This document shows positions 53,057 through 64,000 of a stretch of DNA of 64,000 nt, one piece after another. Position numbers and translations under genes: made by a program. Numbering within the stretch: position 1 is the stretch's first letter; each line of letters begins with the position of its first letter. A model generated the notes under the pieces. It had not been told where the DNA came from. It did no database searches and saw only the letters and a program-made list of their open reading frames with translations. This stretch comes from Helianthus annuus (lineage: Eukaryota; Streptophyta; Magnoliopsida; Asterales; Asteraceae). The DNA lies in the NCBI RefSeq assembly GCF_002127325.2, contig NC_035435.2, positions 115,815,359 to 115,879,358 of the forward strand, read 5' to 3'.

Positions 53057-54400
53057 GTTATGTTTGTTGTATGTTTTGTTGGTTAGACACGCGTAACGTC
53101 ACTCCCTCTGTTTGGGTTGTTGAATTTGTTGTACTGTGTTTGTTGACTAGCTTCTATGCCAGGTTAGTATGAAATGTCATGGTTTTCTTGCTCAGTTGAT
53201 TTTTTAGAGGGTGTTTGGATATGCATTTAACTCATTGTTGCGGTTTGAAGTCGTCATAATCGGTTTAAGAGTGTAGATGAACTGATTAAGATTCTGATTT
53301 TTGGTTAAAAATTGCATAAAAATTATTTATTGAGAGAAAAAAGACAGTTTTAGAGCATTCACATCCAATCCATCAAATTATACATACATTCCACTAAAAA
53401 ACAACTCCTATATCAATATATTTCCACTAAAAACAAATATTTTTTTCTCTCTCCTTTCAATTAAATAATATTATCATTACATTTTTCTCTCACTTCCACT
53501 CACAACCACTTTCAAAATATATTAAAAAATTATAACGGGTGAACAGTGTCCCCCCAAATATACAGATGAACAGTAACATTTTCTCTCTCCTCTACTCACA
53601 ACCACTTTTTATACCCTTTATAATATAAAAACCCCTCCTCACATAATTTGATGGTTAGGATGTGAATGCTGAGATCCAAAAAAAGTCACATCTGGTTTTT
53701 GCAAGTTACCAAATTGTCCAAGAGATCCAAAAAAAGTCCAATGATTGTAGTGTTCAGGAATCTTAGGTATTTTCAGTTTTATCTTTTAGAATAATCAATG
53801 TGAACAGAAGATTTTGTATGTTAGAACTCAACTATAGTTATGGTCGTTTCTTAAACCGTTAAAACTGACTGAACTGTTAAAACTAAAGCAAATTGATCAG
53901 TTTGATATTTATACAGTCGGGATCATAGTTTACTATTTGAAAAACCGGTTTTAATGGTTTGATTAACGATTTGGAACTCAAAACCACTCGGTCTCTTCGT
54001 TGTGTATCGTCTTTTTTATATTTTGGAAAATGTGGTAATAGATACGTATAATATTCACGAATTATCTTTATTAAATTTAAAAGTTTAATACAAATTTACG
54101 ATGTTGAAATTAATAATAAATCGCTTCGTATAATATTCACGAATCATCTTTATTAAATTCAAAAGTGTAATACAAATTTATGGTTTTGAAATTAAAAAAT
54201 CGATTCAGAATACACTAATCACCAAAACCGAACTGTTTTGGCTTGACCAATCCCGCTTTGGTTTACCATTTTTCAAAACCATAGTTAGGCGTTCGGCCTA
54301 AAATATTTATCAAAACCGGCAAATCAAATTGTCAACCCCTTATTACAATGGTTTCAGGAACAAGTTTGCCCTATATGTAAACCGGAACCATAGAAGAAAC
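53057..54400. other. Intergenic, MITE-rich
   Basis: 3' UTR of the cupin gene, then a MITE at 53353-53672. From 54045 to about 54205 an 82-base segment (CGTATAATATTCACGAATTA...) is duplicated in tandem with about 10% differences. From 54220 to 54330 AAACCG/CGGTTT words suggest an old hAT remnant. No gene is seen. Confidence 0.55.
53353..53672. mobile_element. MITE with GAGCATTCACATCC ends
   Basis: GAGCATTCACATCC at the left and GGATGTGAATGCTG at the right are inverted repeats around an AT-rich core of about 290 bases. The TTA before the left end would suit a Tourist-like 3-bp duplication, but the right side reads AGA, so the superfamily is uncertain. Confidence 0.6.
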
Positions 54401-54800
54401 ACCAATTTTTTCCCTAAAAAAGTAAACAATCACCCAAAAATCACAAAACAAAAGCCAAAAACAAAACATGATGGAAAAAAAAGCATTAAATTTCTGCATC
54501 AATAACATTATGTGTAGAAATCCCAAGAAACATTTCCTCTTATGAACTGGTTTTTATACTACAAACAAATCCCAAGGCTCATAATACAAACCAAAAAACA
54601 AAAACAAAAAGAGATGCAAAAAGGGTAGTAAAACATACATTTATATCCACAACAAGCCCCAACTTTCACCCCCTTTTCATTATCTCCTCCAAAGTAAACA
54701 ACACCTAAACTCCAAATGAACCCGGCCCCATCAAATAATCGAACCCAACTTCATTCGAGTCAAACCCGCAAGTCAAACTTTAAGTCAACCCTGCATCATA

Positions 54801-57543
54801 TCAGCTACTAACGGCAACAGAAGCAAACTTCGAGACCATTTCAGGTTCGTTGCTTTTAGAAGCCGCTACGTTTTCCAAACGAGTCCAAAGCGATTCACGT
54901 TTCTTGTGATTCTCCTTTTCTTTCAGCTCATCTTCTTGGTATTTGGTTAAGCATTCGTCAAAGAATGATTGATCAGCGTCGGCAAATACTTTCCTCACGT
55001 TTAGCGTTAGGCTTTGAACTGCTTGATTCCAGTGACCGAGCGTGTTTTTCTCTAACGCGGGAAAGATTATGGGTAGGATCACCTTGCGGTTTTGAATTAT
55101 GAGATTCCTTATGTGGTCGTTGTTCCATAAGAATAATGCCCGTTCAGCTACCTGTATCGGCAGACACAATATGATGAGTACATGTGCAACTTTGTGGTCA
55201 AAGTTTTGTAAGAAAGTAGTTACAACCGTTATTATGTGTTCATTAGTACTACCTATTTGTGTTTTTGTAATCATATTTAATGCATTAATTATTTATATAT
55301 AATGAAAAGACCTTCTATTTCAAATAAAGGTCGCCTTTCATACATACGAAACATGAAGAAAAAAAGCAATAGATGTAAGATAGGTAGGCTATTCATGGAA
55401 GACTTAAGGGCGCCTTTGGATGCGTGTTTCCAAATTAACTATTGTGACTAAAAGATTCAGAACCATATAATTAGTCAACTTTACAACCATCCCAATAACC
55501 AGTTTTCCTAGTTCCTACAACTACTCCTTACCTGCTGTTCCAAATCCGAAAACGACACCACAAAACCTGAAATGGGTGTCAAGTACAAAGACTTGAGGGG
55601 CGTTTGGATGCGTGTTTCTAAAGTGATTATTGCGATTACAACTTCAAACATCAAAAGCACATCCAAACACTAGGCGGACCTACATTAAGCCCAGGGTGGG
55701 CGGGCGCACCCCTTGAAAAAACATATTTAGTGTATTTTTTAGGCAAAAAACTTGACCGCACCCCCTGAAAATATGCTTGAACCACTCATCCGCACCCCCA
55801 GCAAATAATTTCTGGGTCCGCCAACCTATGGCATATCTTATCACAACTAGTTAATTCTTATTATTCAAAATCACATAATTACTTTCAAAACACACAACCA
55901 AACAACTAATTACTAATATTAAGTGTTGTAAGAATCGTTAAGCGTTAGGCGGCCGGTGGGGTACAGACTAGGGATTAAGCGGATTGGGATTTTTATATGT
56001 AATCTTCAGTTTTATATATATACGCACACATTTTTATGTGTATTTTTTAGCAAGAAAAGTTTTAACCCCTCATCGGCTCATTTTTTAAGTAGACAAGATT
56101 AATCACCAATATTTACAAGATTTTTGACCAATTAGGACTGCCTAAGGCCGCCGTTGACCGTCTAGCGATTAATTGGCCGATTAGTGGAAAATTACTCGGT
56201 GAACATCCGACTAGCGATTAATCGGCGGCTAATCGGATGCTTGTCGGGATTTTTAACCATGCTAATACTAACACAAGAACAGTAAGAGAATACCAAACGT
56301 ATTAATTAAACTAAATAAGTACCTGAAAATGTGAACTATTAAGACAATGCCCAATTTGACGAAACAACGGCACCATGCATCGTTGAAACTCCGCAGCCTG
56401 AGTAGCTTCTAGAACCTCCTCCAACTCACTAAGAAACATGACCTCTTTCGCACTATTCGTTATAGGCCAATACTTCAACAAACCCCTAATCACGGTGTCA
56501 GCGAGCTTAAAATCTTTTTCCACAAACTGCGTGATGCAATAAGATAACTGTTGATGATACATCGACAAACATTTGGGCTTATGAAGCGGAACCAAAGCCC
56601 GCATGAGAAAAAGCTTATGCTCTTCTTTCAAAGGCAACGCAAAACCGTTAATTATGCTGCCCAATATCTCAAGCAACTCAGCGATCCCGTTATGCTTCTC
56701 GGTTTCATATATGAAATTATAAAAGATGTTATTGATCGCCTTTCTGATGAACGGGCGATGCACCATGAATTTTCCGTAAATTCGATGAAGAATTGTTTTC
56801 AAATACTCTCGTTCCCTTTGATCTTCCGAATCGAAGAGATCGAGCAATTTTAAAACAAATGAATGATCGATGTACCGTTTTGCAATCTTAGCGTCGGTTT
56901 CTGGCGCAGCAACAAACCGTAGAAGAAACTCGTACACGATTTGAAGATGCGGCCATGAGGGGTCCATACTCGGTTCATCTTCCTCCGGATCGTAAACATC
57001 CGGAAGCTTGTTATCGTGGATACATGAAGGTAACGATCTGAAAATATTCGACGATATCATTTTTATGATTTCTTGCATTGTAACCTCGTTAAACTTCGAA
57101 GGAACCGACGCTAAGTAATCGACAAGCTCAAGTAAAGTCTGTCTTTTCACATCTTTTTCCTTCAAATTCTTCGACGGGTCGCAAAAATCAAACACTACAC
57201 AACACATATTCAACTTCTTTATAAAAAGATTGTGTTTTTCCGACACGGGTACATCACGAAAACTAGGCAACGCTTCGTAAGCCACCTGATTCAACCCGGG
57301 TTGACCCGATTTCTTCCCCTGGCTTGACTTAACACTTGTGGTGTAACTTCCATTAACCGACTTATTCGAACCCAAATTCGAACTCTTACCCGATGAATCG
57401 ACCTTAGACCCGTTAATATTAACACCTGAATTCATCGGATTCGGTGAATTCGAACCCATATCATTCCTCCCCACATTACTTTGTGAGGTTTTTGAAGATT
57501 GCTTTCTAGGAAGCTTATTCAATATCTGCTTAATCATATCCAC
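54801..57543 (-). CDS. PP2A regulatory subunit B' (B56 family), two coding exons, 523 aa
   Basis: Exons 57543-56323 and 55151-54801, with a 1171-nt intron from GTACTTATTT to ...ATACAG; the join keeps phase 0 (H-F-Q | V-A-E-R-A). The N-terminal ~95 residues are basic then Ser/Asn/Gly-rich ([12 protein letters not shown]), a pattern seen in plant B'gamma/zeta-like members. From about residue 95 the HEAT-like B56 domain is complete: [39 protein letters not shown]. The C-terminus is charged. B' subunits select substrates and location of PP2A phosphatase. The CT-rich region 57970-58050 is the likely start region. Family membership is secure; the isoform is not. Confidence 0.95.
55152..56322 (-). 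other. Intron of the PP2A B' gene, with short MITE-like inserts
   Basis: Two GGGCG(C/T)TTTGGATGCGTG starts (about 55408 and 55600), and at about 55675-55830 a segment bounded by GGCGGACC and GGGTCCGCC inverted ends rich in CGCACCCC. From 55920 to 56270 AATCGGC-type words suggest another old insert. None has a clear target duplication. Confidence 0.45.
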
Positions 57544-58404
57544 AAATCAAAAACCCTAATTCCCCAAATCTTGAACCCTAATTCATCCAAAGCAATCAAT
57601 TTATCAACACCCAGATACCCAAATCCACACACATTTCTAAAATCTTGAAAATAACGAAATATTATTCACAAAAGGTGTGAAATTTAAACCCTAATTGAAA
57701 GAATCTTGTACCTATGAATTCATGGGCTTTAATCGCATGATGTTGAGCTTCGAATAATCGAACGGTTGAGATGAAATCTGGGTGATAGTTAGTTGAATAT
57801 AGAAGGTGATTTTGATTAAAGATAGATAATTTTTGTTGGTGAAGAAGAAGATGAAGATGATGAATTTGGATATAGAAAATAGTGATTAGAAAAGAAACCC
57901 TAGAACAAGGGGAAAAGGGTTTTCTTTGTGGCATGAGAATTTGGAAAATTATATTCAATTTTTGTTTTTTGTTATTTTAGAGAGAGAAACTATAACAAGG
58001 AGGAGAGAGAAAGAGAGTGAGAGATAACGGCGATTTAACGGAAAATATAACATTATCTGTTTTTTTTTTCTTTTTCTTTTTTTTTTTTTACAAAATCAGC
58101 CACAAGTTTTAAATATTGTTTTTATTTGGTGTATGTTTATTGATGCGTCATTTATGTTCAAACTATTTTGTTTCATTTTTTCATCGACCTTTTTTTTTAA
58201 GCTAGAGCTTGATAGATTTAGTATAAAATTATAATAGCTTGGTTTGATTCGACTCGGTTATTTGTATTGTAAAATTATAAAAGCAGCATTCGATTGTAGA
58301 ATTAATCGGTTCGAAACTTTCAAATTTGAGTTGATTTGACTTGATGTCATTGTGTAACTTCACAAGACTCACAAGGTTTACTGGTAGAGTATTTGGCCAC
58401 ATGC
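57544..58404 (-). promoter_or_regulatory. 5' leader and promoter region of the PP2A B' gene
   Basis: Read on the minus strand, a TCTCTCACTCTCTTTCTCTC tract (about 58000-58030) is followed by a leader with several CCCTAA words. A possible 5'-UTR intron (GTACAAGATT donor near 57712; TTTTCAAG acceptor near 57645) is suggested but not provable. Beyond 58060 is AT-rich sequence without a gene. The 98-codon ORF here looks like leader sequence, not a gene. Confidence 0.45.
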
Positions 58405-58409
58405 AACAC

Positions 58410-58705
58410 TGATGTAGATGGGCCACCCGACCCAGACGACTTAGGCCCAACAGGCCCAGTTGGGTGCGATGGGGATTAGTTGCTGCTATCTTTTTTTTAA
58501 TGCTTAAAAATAGTCTTTATTTTGTTTCCTTTTTCCCTGCATGTTTGTTGGAATATCTCCTATTTTTGTGGCTACGTAGAACTATTTAGAGGGCTTTATT
58601 TTCTTATTGAACATTGGCTTGTTTTTTTAAAAGTTTATGAAACTTCGTTTCAATTTTGGTTCTTGTTTTGGCGTTCTGACTTGGTGATCAAGGAAGACTG
58701 CATCA
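58410..58705 (+). repeat. 5' LTR of the CRM-like element (296 bp)
   Basis: TG...CA ends. The first 60 bases are the last codons of pol, as the inverted pol and its polypurine tract at 59281-59291 show. Positions 58470-58705 match 61512-61747 exactly by eye. Confidence 0.85.
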
Positions 58706-58707
58706 GG

Positions 58708-58724
58708 TGGTACCAGAGCACAGC
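58708..58724 (+). other. Primer binding site, CRM-like element
   Basis: TGGTACCAGAGCACAGC starts two bases after the LTR. It differs by one base in the core from the initiator-Met type TGGTATCAGAGC. Confidence 0.65.
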
Positions 58725-58735
58725 AAGATCCGATT

Positions 58736-59199
58736 ATGGGAGACCGTGGAGCACGCATGAATCGCCACCCCCGTAGAAACGCCGATCGAGGCAACGAGGA
58801 TTATCGGCGGGATCCACGTGATATAGAGGAGATCGCACGCCTGCAACAAAGAGTCCGGGACCTTGAATTGCGGCGAGGGATCCGATCCGATGAAGAGACC
58901 GAGACCGACTCCGTCATCTGGGATAAGGGGGCCGATCGATACAACCCTTTTGCTCCGGAGGACCAAGGGAACCCGTTTGCGCGAAGGGACCCAAATCCAG
59001 ACCCGTTAAGAAACTTGGGAATCAAGATTGATGTCCCGGAGTTTGATGGGAAGGCTGAACCCGATGCATTTATTGATTGGCTTCAAACTGTTGAACGCAT
59101 CTTTGATCTACGTGACATTCCTGAGAAGTACAAGGTAAAACTCGTGGCCATTAAACTTCGTAAATACGCGTCTTTGTGGTGGGAACATATTAAAAAAAA
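58736..59199 (+). pseudogene. gag of the CRM-like element, truncated
   Basis: ATG 58736. Arg/Asp-rich start, then the capsid region (I-D-V-P-E-F-D-G, D-W-L-Q-T-V-E-R-I-F, V-A-I-K-L-R-K-Y-A-S-L-W-W) typical of CRM/Galadriel-like chromoviruses. It is cut in the A-run at 59192-59199. The open frame runs on to 59365 through inverted LTR and pol sequence, which gives a meaningless tail. The capsid C-terminus and zinc knuckle are lost. Confidence 0.82.
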
Positions 59200-59210
59200 G
59201 ATAGCAGCAA

Positions 59211-61490
59211 CTAATCCCCATCGCACCCAACTGGGCCTGTTAGGCCTAAGTCGTCTGGGTCGGGTGGCCCATCTGCATCATTCCCCCCTTCGTCAGAAGG
59301 ACTCGCCCTCGAGTCCAACGGGTCATCAAGCTCAGGAACAAACGGCGAAAGATCAGCGACATTGAAGGTAGCTGAAACATTATAATGTCCGGGCAAATCT
59401 ATCTGATACGCGTTGTCATTAATACGTTTCAGAACTTTAAACGGTCCATCCGCCCGCGGGTTTAACTTGCTCGCCCGACCCCCGGGAAAACGCTCTTTGC
59501 TGAGATGAATCCAAACGAGATCACCTTCTTTAAAAACAACATTCTTGCGTCGCACATTGGCCCGTCGCTGATACACGATATTATTATTAATAATTTGGTC
59601 ACGTACTTGTTGATGGATGAGCTTAATCTGGGCTGCCCTGTCCTCTCCTTCTGCACTAAAATATTCGGTAGCCGGCAAAGGTGCAAGGTCCAAAGGGGTA
59701 AATGGGTTTCGACCATAGACAACAAGAAAAGGACTCATTCCGGTAGAACGGTGAGTGGACCGATTATAAGCAAACTCAGCCTGAGGTAGAACTAAGTCCC
59801 ACTGTTTCGGATTCGACCCAACAAGACTACGTAGTAAATTGCCCAAACTCCGATTGGTAACCTCGGTTTGCCCATCACTTTGTGGGTGATGTGCACTACT
59901 AAAATTGAGACGAGCACCCAACCGTTTCCACAATGTTCGCCAAAAGTGACCCACGAATTTAATGTCCCGATCGGATGTCAAGGTCTTTGGTACTCCATGC
60001 AACCTCACAATCTCGGTAAAATAGAGCCGAGCAATCTGGCTAGCGTCATAAGTTTTAGCACACGGGACAAAGTGAGCCATCTTAGAAAAACGATCCACAA
60101 CCACCATGACTGAATCTTTTTGCCTTTGTGTATGGGGAAGACCTACCACAAAATCGAGACTAACGTCCTCCCATGGTCCGTCAGAAACCGGTAACGGGGT
60201 ATATAGCCCGGCATTAGAACGATGCATTTTGGCAATGTGACAAGTGCGACACCTATCCACAATTTTTGTAACATCCCTGCTCATTTTTGGCCAAAAAAAC
60301 GTTCCTTCACAAGGTTTAATGTCTTGTTTCTCCCAAAATGTCCAGCAAGGGCTCCTTGATGCCCTTCTAGGATGATGGCATCATGTAACGAGCATTTAGG
60401 GACACACAACCTAATACCTTTGAACAAAAAGCCTTCATGCATGGACTACCCTTGCGTCGGCGCCGCTCGGCAAGCTGACCATAACGTTGAAAAATCGGGA
60501 TCATCTGGATACAGGGTACAAAATATTTCAAACGCATCAAACCGAACTTGTAGAGATGTTAACAGGGCTTGTCTACGGCTAAGAGCATCTGCCACCGTGT
60601 TGGTAACCCCTGATTTGTGTCGGATAACAAAGGAGAAATCTTGTAAAAATTCGACCCATTTAGCATGTCGGGGGTTGAGTTTGTGTTGCCCTTGAATAAA
60701 ACGAAGCGCTTGGTGATCGGAAAATAAAATAAACTCCGTGTGTAGAAGGTAATGCCGCCAAAATTCTAAACTCCGAACAATTGCGTAAAATTCTTTATCA
60801 TAGGTGCTGAACTTTTGCTTTGCCTCATTGAGTTTTTCGCTAAAAAAGGCGATCGGACGCCCCTCTTGACTAAGTACCCCTCCTATCCCGAGCCCGGACG
60901 CATCACACTCGACTTGAAAAGTAACCTGAAAGTTCGGTAAGGCCAAGACAGGTGCCCTTGTGATGCAGTGCTTTAATTCTTCAAAAGCCGCCGTGGCCGT
61001 GGTTGTCCAACAGAATACTTTTCCTCTCAAACAATCAGTAATAGGGCTGCTACGGTACTGAAATTACAAATAAAACGGCGGTAAAAAGATGCTAACCCGA
61101 GAAAACTCCGCGCCTCATGGATCGTGGTCGGTGTAGGCCATGTAGTAATCGCTTCGATCTTGGACTCGTCCATTCGAATGCCTTTCCCCGAAATCAAGTA
61201 ACCCAAAAATAAAACTTCAGATGATAAAAAACAACATTTGTCACTGTTGGCGTATAGCTTTTGATTTCTCAGAATTGTGAAGACTTGTTTGAGATGATGG
61301 AGATGATGTTGAATATCTCTGCTAAAGACAAGAATATCATCAAAATAAATGACAACACACTGACCAATAAGGGGTTTGAAGATATGATTCATCAACCGCA
61401 TGAAGGTGCTCGGGGCGTTCGAGAGCCCGAAAGGCATCACCATCCATTCGTACAACCCGTCCCTTGTTTTGAAACCCGCGGGCGGATGGA
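59211..61490 (-). pseudogene. Inverted pol of the CRM-like element: partial RT, RNase H, integrase
   Basis: Read on the minus strand. It starts within RT ([25 protein letters not shown] near 61335); a one-base loss near 61040 shifts the frame. RNase H follows (V-E-C-D-A-S-G, A-D-A-L-S-R-R), then the integrase zinc region (H..H..C-R-T-C, broken by a lost T in the T-run near 60291-60297). The catalytic core has D, D, E in L-D-F-V-V, S-D-R-D-I, D-G-Q-T-E-V. The C-terminus (L-D-D-P-L-D-S ... P-D-P-D-D) runs 67 bases past the polypurine tract into LTR sequence and stops at 59211-59213. Pol reaching into the LTR is described for CRM elements. Confidence 0.85.
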
Positions 61491-61511
61491 CAGTTTAAAG
61501 TTCTGAAACGT

Positions 61512-61747
61512 TGGGGATTAGTTGCTGCTATCTTTTTTTTAATGCTTAAAAATAGTCTTTATTTTGTTTCCTTTTTCCCTGCATGTTTGTTGGAATATCT
61601 CCTATTTTTGTGGCTACGTAGAACTATTTAGAGGGCTTTATTTTCTTATTGAACATTGGCTTGTTTTTTTAAAAGTTTATGAAACTTCGTTTCAATTTTG
61701 GTTCTTGTTTTGGCGTTCTGACTTGGTGATCAAGGAAGACTGCATCA
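61512..61747 (+). repeat. 3' LTR of the CRM-like element, 5'-truncated (236 bp)
   Basis: Begins at LTR position 61 (TGGGGATTAG) directly after inverted RT sequence. Ends CTGCATCA before AACAC. Confidence 0.85.
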
Positions 61748-61752
61748 AACAC

Positions 61753-61968
61753 AATGGCTTAACATGACTATCATGCTTGAGATTTTTAACGGGAGGTCAA
61801 AAACGTATATACTTAAAAATTTCTATACGAAAGGTACATATATAATACTACTAAGCGAAAAGTTTGAGAGGTCGGGCTCTCCCTCCTAACTTGCGCCACT
61901 AATGACTACAACATATATTGGAGAGTGATATCTTTTTTTCAAGAACAGAAAGAATACAATAAAAAAAA
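61753..61968. other. Unassigned intergenic sequence
   Basis: No gene and no clear repeat is seen. The last nine bases (TAAAAAAAA) are the left duplication of the next MITE. Confidence 0.5.
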
Positions 61969-62342
61969 GAGTTAAATGCCATTTTAGTCCCTGTGGTTTG
62001 GTTTATTTTGCCAGTTTAGTCCAAAGGTTTCATTTTTAACTTGTGGGTCCAAAAAGGTTTCACAGTTGCCATTTTAATCCACTTGGTTAACTTCATCCAT
62101 TTTTCTGTTAACGAGAAGGTCAATTCAGTCATTTTGTATGTAATTCTGTTAACTAAAAGTGCAATCCAGTCATATAAAATGACCGAATTGGCCTTCTCGT
62201 TAACAGAAAAATGGATGAAGTTAATCCAGTGGACTAAAATGGCAACTGTGAAAACTTTTTGGACCCACAGGTTAAAAATGAAACCTTTGGACTAAACTGG
62301 CAAAATTGCCAAAACCACAGGGACTAAAATGGCATTTAACTC
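61969..62342. mobile_element. Foldback MITE, Mutator-like (374 bp)
   Basis: Long inverted repeats (GAGTTAAATGCCATTTTAGT at the left and its complement at the right) extend for most of the length. Perfect 9-bp duplications TAAAAAAAA are at 61960-61968 and 62343-62351. The 84-codon ORF inside is chance. Confidence 0.85.
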
Positions 62343-62541
62343 TAAAAAAAATCATAATTTCAATCTTAGTAATTTGTAAATTATAAGAAAGTGGTTGAAA
62401 TACTATATTTATTCATCGATGAAATTCAAAAAACAATATAATATGAACTATTGATATAAAATAACGATTAACAAATAATAAGACTTCTTTTAAAGATATG
62501 AACTATTGATTAAAAAAAATAACGATTTAAGTTTATTATTA

Positions 62542-62869
62542 GAGTAAATTGTTAAAATCGTCCCTAAGGTTTGAGCATGTTTGTCATTTTCATACAAAAC
62601 AACTTTTTTTGTACCATATAGTTCTTCACTTTTAGGATTTTTTGTCATTTTCATTCAAACGTCTAATTTGCTTTATTTTTTCTATCAAACATTTGAATGA
62701 AAATTGCAAAAAATCCTAAATCTCAGGGACGATTTTAGCAAAAAAGTCAGACGTTTGGACGAAAATGATAAAAATCTCAAAAGTGAATGACTATATGATA
62801 CAAAAAAGTTGTTTTGGATGAAAATGACAAACATGCCCAAATCTCAGAGACGATTTTGACAATTTACTC
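62542..62869. mobile_element. Second foldback MITE, Mutator-like (328 bp)
   Basis: Ends GAGTAAATTGTTAAAATCGT and its near complement, with long inverted arms. 9-bp duplications TTATTATTA (62533-62541) and TTGTTATTA (62870-62878) match at 8 of 9. Confidence 0.82.
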
Positions 62870-63024
62870 TTGTTATTATTCTAGTGATAGTGTAGTGAGA
62901 GGTCAAATAGAAAATAATATAAATTAGTAAAAACCATCAAATAGAAAAAAAATTTTAGGTCCGTTACCTTCCGACCTCCCGGTGTAAATTTTCAAGCTTC
63001 GTCACTGCTTCCATGGTTTGTTTA

Positions 63025-64000
63025 TGTCACATCCCACCTAGGAGGGCATTTACAGTGACCAGTCGACGCAGACCTATAGAGGAAACATAATCTTATTACA
63101 AAACTTAAGCATTTTCTCTGAGAATCGTTAACCTAAAATCATTTTATAATAATATTATTTAAATATTTATTGGTTAACCCGTAGTGGTAGAAAATATATA
63201 CATAATCTCAGTATCAAACTTAAGTATTTGTTACATGGCGGAGTATTAAATGTACAATAAAACAAAACAAAACGTAACGTAACGTTAATAAGCGAGACAT
63301 CTCTTAGCTAGCAACCTTGATCCTTACTTTAGTCGACCTGCGATACAGGCTCGGGTAAAAATACATCAGCACACGGTTGGTGAGTCACATAAACGACACA
63401 TTTATAAAACTAACACATAAACGATTTTTTCGATCTTGTATGAGCTCAGTGCATAACACACCATAATTGTAATACGTCCACCTCACATTAAAGCAAGTCA
63501 ACATTATATATTCATACACACACTGCCTCACACACGTATGTGACTGTTGCTATATCAAGTGTCTGTCCCCTCGGAAAAATATAATGATCACTGTAATATA
63601 TATAACACCTTGGATGCCACACCATATAGGACATACAAATACATGATCAATCACAGTCAAAACAGTTTTACAAGCAAGTAACATGTTTTGAAAATAGTAA
63701 CTCACATGAATAAACTTTCTTCACACTATATTTCAACTCCCGACACTTTGATTGTAATCTAGAATTCAATATACCTGATTACTAATTTAAGTCTAATGTT
63801 CAAACTCTAAGGCTGGAGGGTGTGGGGGTCGTCCCCAGTCCGTCCTGCTTCGTCGCCGACGTCCCCCCCCCCCCCCCCACACCGCCGGCCTCCTGAACGT
63901 CGACATCCAGACGTTGGAGACGGGCCTCCCCCTCCCTCACACACCTATACATACAATATATACATATATATTTTAGGCACATCATCCATTTCTTTACCTC
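63025..64000 (-). repeat. Minus-strand LTR-like sequence running off the window end
   Basis: On the minus strand the stretch ends CCTAGGTGGGATGTGACA at 63025, the same end type as the chromovirus LTRs here (GTGTGACA), and contains CCGCCATGTAAC and GACTCACCAACCGTGTG features often seen in such LTRs. A run of 16 C lies at 63863-63878. No coding sequence; the partner LTR is outside the window. Weaker than the other LTR calls. Confidence 0.45.

Larger units (their letters stand above)
58410..61747 (+). mobile_element. CRM/Galadriel-like LTR retrotransposon with inverted pol (3,338 bp)
   Basis: AACAC flanks both ends (58405-58409, 61748-61752). A 296-bp 5' LTR begins TGATGTAGATGG and ends CTGCATCA. 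The 3' LTR (61512-61747) lacks the first 60 bases, and the shared 236 bases are identical by eye. After the 5' LTR come a Met-tRNA-type primer site and gag in plus orientation. At an A-run (59192-59199) the sequence switches to the minus strand: first 89 LTR bases, the polypurine tract (GAAGGGGGGAA at 59281-59291) and pol, read from 61490 down to 59211. So the element is deleted (5' part of pol) and rearranged. Confidence 0.88.

Noticed and set aside
57662..57958. 98-codon minus-strand ORF upstream of the PP2A gene
   Set aside because: Lies in the likely 5' leader, low-complexity composition, no recognised domain.
58470..58705. LTR of the CRM-like element starting at TGGGGATTAG (236 bp)
   Set aside because: Flanking bases then give no duplication; starting at 58410 gives AACAC on both sides and fits the polypurine tract seen in the inverted pol.
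58736..59365. Full 209-codon product of the truncated gag frame
   Set aside because: Codons after about 59199 come from inverted LTR and pol sequence, not gag.
62041..62295. 84-codon ORF
   Set aside because: Inside the arms of a foldback MITE.

Overview
This is repeat-dense plant nuclear DNA, almost certainly from a eudicot. The grounds are nested Ty3/gypsy LTR retrotransposons with plant-type primer sites, hAT- and Mutator-like MITEs, and two plant genes with GT-AG introns. The element families look like those common in Asteraceae, but that is an impression and no database was searched.

Layout. 1-8504: 3' part of a Tat-type Ty3/gypsy element (copy A). 9129-19901: a complete second element of the same family (copy B), with 728-bp LTRs and target duplication ATTAT. 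Copy B sits in the leader of an old, decayed Tekay-like chromovirus. The visible pieces of that host element run 8505-9128, 19902-22667, 35708-35764, 35765-38640 and 48455-48881. A second Tekay-like element (22668-35702, duplication GGAAT) and a third chromovirus (38641-48449, duplication TAATC) are also inserted in it. About 40 kb is therefore one nested block. 48882-49945 holds a 43-bp tandem array and an LTR-like fragment. From 50 kb the sequence is gene-bearing: a plastid-type cupin gene (52643-53056, + strand) whose inferred 5'-UTR intron carries two hAT elements, and a PP2A B'/B56 regulatory subunit gene (57543-54801, - strand, two coding exons). 58410-61747 is a young CRM/Galadriel-like element with an inverted pol. 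Two foldback MITEs and part of a minus-strand LTR close the window.

The Tat-type family is the most interesting content. Gag, protease and RT-RNaseH-integrase lie in one frame, broken in both copies by the same amber codon between protease and RT in the context CAA-TAG-CAA-TTA, the tobamovirus-type leaky-stop context. Between pol and the 3' LTR is a convergent four-exon gene on the opposite strand with its own TATA-like box. Its first exon resembles the 'putative gypsy type transposon' family and its last exon is an acidic coiled coil. The whole element is also strongly enriched in GATCC/GGATCC words in LTRs, coding and non-coding parts alike.

Most other coding sequences in the block are pseudogenes, with the lesions listed per entry. 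An intact 409-codon ORF upstream of a ruined gag (26175-27404), a spliceable 95-nt segment in another gag (41417-41511), and the inverted but TSD-flanked 58-61 kb element are further observations to check. Splice sites, insertion order and lineage names are read by eye and are inference where stated.
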